Positions 60,061 to 64,000 of a DNA stretch of 64,000 nucleotides are shown here, one piece after another (the first letter of the stretch is position 1; each line of letters begins with the position of its first letter). The stretch lies in NCBI GenBank assembly GCA_026195255.1, contig JAPHSS010000015.1:124001-188000 (forward strand), in the 5' to 3' direction. Origin of the DNA: Gammaproteobacteria bacterium (GTDB lineage: Bacteria; Pseudomonadota; Gammaproteobacteria; SZUA-229). A model generated the notes under the pieces. The model had not been told where the DNA came from, did no database searches, and worked only from the letters and a program-made list of their open reading frames with translations. Made by a program: the position numbers and the translations under genes.

Positions 60061-62352
60061 ATGGCACAAACAGCAAAAAGTATAAGTGCACGTGAAGCTT
60101 CACTGGAAAGGCGACGTGCTTTAACCACTATGGGTAAAGCGGCACTGACTGGTGGAAAAGTGGCGAGCACTACGCAAACCAACAAAGTTACCACTGTAGT
60201 GGTAAATACACCGGTACAGGTTTCGTCTTTAACGGGACGATCAGCATCACGTGCACGTCGTGATGCAATGTCAAGCAGTGGTAAAGCGGGGCTTGCTGTT
60301 AAGGATCGTATACGTTCTGCACCTGCCATAAATACCTCATCTGCACCATCACAGATTGCTCAACAAGATGTAACTGCAGTGGAAGAAAAATCGACTGTAG
60401 ATTGTGGTTGTGGATGTAATGGCACTAAAACTACATGTGGTGATAAACCAGAAGGTTTTAAAGCAGTAAATAAGAGCAGAATTATACCTAATAAACAAAG
60501 GCAAAGTGTTGCGCGTAGTGATGCGCGTATTGCTTCACTGGCCAGACGTGAAGCCACCTCGGTTCGAGGAAAGGCGGGTATTAATGCTAATGGTTTTTCT
60601 GCGGCACAAACTGCAAGAGCAGCAAATCCTGGAATATCAAGTCGTGAGCTTGCTAAAACATTACGCGAGTCACGTAGTAGCAAAGGTAAATCAGGTAAGA
60701 AAAAATCTGAGCCTAGTGGGCGAATGAGATTAAATAAATCAGCCAATGGCGCAGCAAAAGATGCTCCCTGGAAAGTTGGAGTAAGTGAAACTGTGCAAGG
60801 TCAAACATTGACAGGAACTATGGTTGGACGCAGTCAAAGTGTAACCGGTGATGAAGCAAGTACGTGTCGAGATGTTACGGGAACTGAGTACATGGGTGCT
60901 GATGTTTTTCGTGAATTTTGTCAAACCGATGCAACTCCATCAACTGCACGAAAAGTTAATGTAACAACGACATCTCATGGCAATACAGTTAGTGGCGACC
61001 GTGTGGGTCGCGGTAAAAATGTAACAGGTAATGAAGCGGGTACATGTAAGAGTGTTACCGGTGATGAGTACATTAGTGCAGAGCAATCACAGGCTTACTG
61101 TGGTGAATTTGCTAAAAAATCACCTCGCAAATTTTCAATGGCTGAAACCATGAAAGGTGAAGCGGTTACAGGTAATAACGTTGGGCGATCAGAAAAAATG
61201 ACAGGTGATGAATCTGGTATGAGTCGCACATTAACTGGAACGCAATATACAAAACCAGAAGAGATTGGAAATGCTCCAGCTAAAGTTGGCGTGAGTACGA
61301 CATTACGTGGTGGCAGTGTAACTGGCACTACGGTTGGTCGACGCGAGCGTATGACAGGTGATGAAGCAGGTAGCTGTCGAAACGTTACGGGTGATGATTA
61401 TGTTGGACAAGAACAGTACAACGGTTTTTGTAGTGCAACTGCTGAAGCACCAACGGACAGGAAAGTAGGTGTTTCTACAACAGGTAAAGGTTTGTCTGTA
61501 ACAGGCACCATGACAGGTCGTTCAGATCAGGTAACTGGTAATGAACCAGGTACCTGTAAAGCTGTAACAGGTACACCTTACGGTGGTTCGGATCAGTCAG
61601 AAAATTTTTGCCAGGCTGAAGACGTAGCGTTGGCGAGTACACGCAATAGAGAATTAAGAAGTACACCAGGTATGCCTTTAACTGGTATTCAGTCTGGTGT
61701 AGGTGGAGTAATGACAGGCGCAGATAAAGGTGCTTGTGAACAGGTATCAGGTACACCTTACATTGGTGCTGATCAGTTTGCTGATGTTTGTCCGGCAACC
61801 CCGGCAACCTCAGCAAGCCCTGATTTTCCACAAGCTATTGGTGGTAATACGGTTGGGCAACAATTTAGTGTTAACACGCCAACAGGTGGTGCTGCAGCTG
61901 CAACAGGTTCTACGGGTGTTACAGGAAAGCAAAATGCTCAAAGCCATATAACAGGTCCATTTGGTATGGCAACAGGCAAAGTAACCGGTACAGAAGATGC
62001 GCGTTTTGGTAAAGCCAATGTTAACGCGACTGGAATGCGTCCTGAACCCGTTGCACAAGTTGATGGAAGAGAAAAGACACGTATATCAGGTGAAGGCCAG
62101 GATACGGGTTTAAATATTACGGGTGATGACTGGGGTCGAGGTGAAAATGTTACCGGTACTGAAGGTATGTCATCAATAAAACGTAATCCAACTATACGAG
62201 CGAATAACTCGATGGATGCCATGAAAGAAATGGCGGCGATTGCACAAAAACGTAATGAAGAAATAGCCATACCTAATAGCAAGGTTACAGGTGGTAGCGG
62301 TAATACTGAAAAAGGTTCTTTGATTACTTATTCTGGAGGAGCGCGCGGTTAA
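60061..62352 (+). CDS. csoS2: Carboxysome scaffold CsoS2
   Basis: 763 residues, intrinsically disordered organiser that links RuBisCO to the shell. Four N-region repeats (e.g. SLERRRALTTMGKAAL, SRARRDAMSSSGKAGL, SLARREATSVRGKAGI, KTLRESRSSKGKSGK) for RuBisCO binding; six middle repeats from about residue 235 with VTG..VGR..xVTGDE.GTCxxVTG motifs and paired cysteines; a C-region ending in ITYSGGARG. The third repeat lacks its cysteines. ATG 60061 is preferred (GGGG 7 nt upstream) over 60049. A slippery heptamer at 61602 could give a short CsoS2A form. Confidence 0.95.
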   Translation: MAQTAKSISAREASLERRRALTTMGKAALTGGKVASTTQTNKVTTVVVNTPVQVSSLTGRSASRARRDAMSSSGKAGLAVKDRIRSAPAINTSSAPSQIAQQDVTAVEEKSTVDCGCGCNGTKTTCGDKPEGFKAVNKSRIIPNKQRQSVARSDARIASLARREATSVRGKAGINANGFSAAQTARAANPGISSRELAKTLRESRSSKGKSGKKKSEPSGRMRLNKSANGAAKDAPWKVGVSETVQGQTLTGTMVGRSQSVTGDEASTCRDVTGTEYMGADVFREFCQTDATPSTARKVNVTTTSHGNTVSGDRVGRGKNVTGNEAGTCKSVTGDEYISAEQSQAYCGEFAKKSPRKFSMAETMKGEAVTGNNVGRSEKMTGDESGMSRTLTGTQYTKPEEIGNAPAKVGVSTTLRGGSVTGTTVGRRERMTGDEAGSCRNVTGDDYVGQEQYNGFCSATAEAPTDRKVGVSTTGKGLSVTGTMTGRSDQVTGNEPGTCKAVTGTPYGGSDQSENFCQAEDVALASTRNRELRSTPGMPLTGIQSGVGGVMTGADKGACEQVSGTPYIGADQFADVCPATPATSASPDFPQAIGGNTVGQQFSVNTPTGGAAAATGSTGVTGKQNAQSHITGPFGMATGKVTGTEDARFGKANVNATGMRPEPVAQVDGREKTRISGEGQDTGLNITGDDWGRGENVTGTEGMSSIKRNPTIRANNSMDAMKEMAAIAQKRNEEIAIPNSKVTGGSGNTEKGSLITYSGGARG
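61602..61619 (+). promoter_or_regulatory. Candidate -1 programmed frameshift site in csoS2
   Basis: In zero frame the codons GAA AAT TTT contain the heptamer A-AAT-TTT (61602-61608), a textbook X-XXY-YYZ slippery sequence in correct phase. After a -1 slip, TTG CCA GGC is followed by TGA at 61617-61619. A hairpin (GCCA/TGGC plus inner GCT/AGC, 61610-61634) follows immediately, though the spacing is shorter than usual. The product would be about 522 residues (counted from 60049), ending after the fifth middle repeat. Confidence 0.6.
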
Positions 62353-62392
62353 TCCAGGAGCAATCCGAGATTAATTACAAGACAAGAGAATT

Positions 62393-63961
62393 ATGTTAAA
62401 CAGTCGCAGCAATCAGCAAGCTTCAAGAAACTTGAACCGGATAACGACCCCACTCGGTCGTCCTGGTGATAGAGCGATGAAGTCAACGCATAAAGTGGAG
62501 TCTAGTTACTCTACGGGTGCGTCAATAAATGCCAGCGCTGCGCATATGACAGTTTCTCATGTTTTAACAAACGCTCAGGAAAATACGCAGTTATTTGCGT
62601 ATGAAAGTAGTGTAAGAGAATCGTTTGATAACATCGTTCCAACATTGAAAAAAATATCAGCGTTGCAACATGAAACAAATTTTGAACAACAGGCACAACA
62701 ATTAGCACGCACGCAATTGGGTTTTGAATTGCCTGACCTGTTATTAAATAATGCCTGGGTTGATCGGCTGGATATGCGCAGTTTATTCGCGTGGTGTGTA
62801 TTCGAAACTTACCATCGCTTTTGCGATGCGGTGTTTACACGGGATCCACTGAGTAATGGTTTGGGTTTCAGTGGTAGTGATGCAAGCTTCCAGAAATTTA
62901 TTCAGGAATGCGGTTTTCACATGGTTGATATTTCGCCTTGTGCAGATGGTCGACTGGCGCATGTAATTAGTTATGTATTACGGCTTCCATATAAAGAAGT
63001 GCGTCGTCGTTCTTATGCTGGCGCAATGTTTGATATTGAAGACAGTCTTGAAAAGTGGGTAACAACAGAACTGTTGCGCTATCGTGAAGGCAGACCGAAT
63101 ACAGCAGATGAGGCGACACGTTATTTGAAGACAGTGGTATATCACCACAGTTCTGTCGACCCTGATCATCAAGGATGTGCTGCACACGGTTCAGATACTA
63201 AAAAAGCAGCAGAAGGTGGTTTAGAGCGCTTAACAGGTTTTAAACAAGCAGTAGAAAATACACACTGCTGCGGTGCCTCTATCGATTGTTTACTAATCGG
63301 TATGGATACAGATACAGATGGTATTCGCATTCACATGCCTGATGCGAATGGCAATATTGATTTAGAAAACTATGTTGATAGTTTAGAGGTGTTTGATACG
63401 ACAGCTCGCATGAGTGCGCAAGATGCAGAGCAGTGGATAACTGATCAAATTAAACATAAAGGTGGTAAGACACTAGCAGAGGGAATGGCACGTTTTATGT
63501 CATACCTGCTGAAAAATAATATGTCACAGGTTGAATATGTGCGCGGCTACTATGGTGGTTGTTATAACGACGCAGGGCATGCAGAACGTTTTATTGGTGC
63601 TGGTATTGGTTTCGAAGAAATACAGTTACGTAACCTTATCTTTTTTTCATATCTAGATACGGTTGAAGAAGCGGCCACAGATTTAGATGTAGGGATAAGT
63701 GTTTTTACTGGTTTAAATGTTTCGCAAGGGTTGCCAGTACCGATAGTTGTTCGTTATGACTATCACGGTAATGTGCCTGGTGCACGTGAGAGAGCTGTGG
63801 AGCATTGCCAACGCGTATCGAGTGCATTGCATAATCGTTACAGTGATCTTGCAGGTCGTGGTCTGTTGCACACGTTACAGGTAGTGCGAGACAAAAATAG
63901 TGCTGGAAAAATTGAGATACTCGATTGTTCAGTAATAACAAAAGTTACAGGTGGTCACTAA
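62393..63961 (+). CDS. csoS3: Carboxysomal carbonic anhydrase CsoSCA
   Basis: 522 residues. Converts bicarbonate to CO2 inside the carboxysome. Divergent beta-type carbonic anhydrase: active site motif CADGRLAH (~183), zinc ligands in YHHSSVDPDHQGCAAHG and THCCGASIDC, followed by DTDTDGIRIH. The N-terminal ~60 residues are basic and disordered, as in the RuBisCO-binding tail of Halothiobacillus CsoSCA. ATG 62393. The stop overlaps the csoS4A start by 1 nt. Confidence 0.95.
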   Translation: MLNSRSNQQASRNLNRITTPLGRPGDRAMKSTHKVESSYSTGASINASAAHMTVSHVLTNAQENTQLFAYESSVRESFDNIVPTLKKISALQHETNFEQQAQQLARTQLGFELPDLLLNNAWVDRLDMRSLFAWCVFETYHRFCDAVFTRDPLSNGLGFSGSDASFQKFIQECGFHMVDISPCADGRLAHVISYVLRLPYKEVRRRSYAGAMFDIEDSLEKWVTTELLRYREGRPNTADEATRYLKTVVYHHSSVDPDHQGCAAHGSDTKKAAEGGLERLTGFKQAVENTHCCGASIDCLLIGMDTDTDGIRIHMPDANGNIDLENYVDSLEVFDTTARMSAQDAEQWITDQIKHKGGKTLAEGMARFMSYLLKNNMSQVEYVRGYYGGCYNDAGHAERFIGAGIGFEEIQLRNLIFFSYLDTVEEAATDLDVGISVFTGLNVSQGLPVPIVVRYDYHGNVPGARERAVEHCQRVSSALHNRYSDLAGRGLLHTLQVVRDKNSAGKIEILDCSVITKVTGGH

Positions 63962-64000
63962 TGAAAATCTGTCAGGTAATGAAGCCCCTGGTTTCAACTA
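63961..64000 (+). CDS. csoS4A: Start of carboxysome vertex protein CsoS4A (cut by window end)
   Basis: Thirteen codons visible, MKICQVMKPLVST, the N-terminus of BMV/pentamer proteins (CcmL/EutN/CsoS4 family: MKIxxVxKxLVST). Starts within TAATG of csoS3, so translation is coupled. Remainder lies outside the window. Confidence 0.85.
   Translation, partial: MKICQVMKPLVST

Noticed and set aside
60694-60706. A-run in csoS2 (AAG AAA AAA TCT) as a frameshift site
   Set aside because: Not an X-XXY-YYZ heptamer in the reading phase; a -1 slip would stop after about 220 residues, unlike the known CsoS2A form.
60030-62282. Long antisense frames opposite csoS2
   Set aside because: They mirror the repeat-rich coding sequence, have no ribosome sites and no family resemblance.

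Overview
The window reads as the chromosome of an AT-rich (by eye about 40% G+C), sulfur-oxidising, carbon-fixing gammaproteobacterium that can respire nitrate. The evidence is a complete reverse-type dsr operon with the oxidiser-only genes dsrEFH, dsrL, dsrN and dsrR, a periplasmic nitrate reductase operon (napFDAGHBC), and the start of an alpha-carboxysome locus (csoS1D, cbbL, cbbS, csoS2, csoS3, start of csoS4A). I cannot name the genus. No rRNA, tRNA, insertion sequence, phage or CRISPR array was recognised.

Layout. 0-0.7 kb: C-terminal part of ccmI (cytochrome c maturation). 1-2.4 kb: a DsrC-like gene, then repeat-dense non-coding DNA. 2.4-8.8 kb: nap operon behind a near-consensus FNR box. 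9-15 kb: exported coiled-coil protein, P-loop protein, metA-like gene, DUF2237 gene, sulfide:quinone oxidoreductase-like flavoprotein, FKBP isomerase, S24-domain protein. 15-31.5 kb (minus strand): dsrABEFHCMKLJOPNR, running on into a NarX/NarL-type two-component system and a rhodanese. 32-46.6 kb: an accessory island with three iron/2-oxoglutarate oxygenases, an orphan Cas6/Cmx6-like protein, a DsrC-like protein lacking the usual C-terminal cysteines, small orphan proteins, a glycerate-kinase-like gene, and a MoxR ATPase / VWA metallopeptidase / DsrS-like group. 48-53 kb: sufBCD-sufT-sufA-sufE without sufS, preceded by two IscR-like palindromes. 53-55 kb: CNNM-type transporter and a decayed nhaA. 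55.9-64 kb: carboxysome locus.

How the genes fit together: sulfide enters through the SQR-like protein. Stored sulfur is oxidised in the cytoplasm by DsrEFH/DsrC/DsrAB/DsrL. Electrons reach quinone through DsrMKJOP and can leave through NapC/NapAB to nitrate. The reducing power drives CO2 fixation in carboxysomes. The suf and ccm genes supply Fe-S clusters and haem proteins.

Most unusual features: (1) a shared promoter motif, a 7-2-7 inverted repeat of TATCCCA type, upstream of dsrA, the divergent dsrC-like gene and two small orphan genes, a plausible target of the NarL-type regulator encoded in the dsr operon; (2) four palindromic elements placed 3-12 nt after stop codons, always in the same polarity, with a conserved core and locus-specific self-complementary arms; (3) an orphan Cas6-like protein without CRISPR; (4) an in-phase -1 frameshift heptamer in csoS2; (5) several other families of intergenic inverted repeats, including one with arms built of 7-nt phased AAGTC units.
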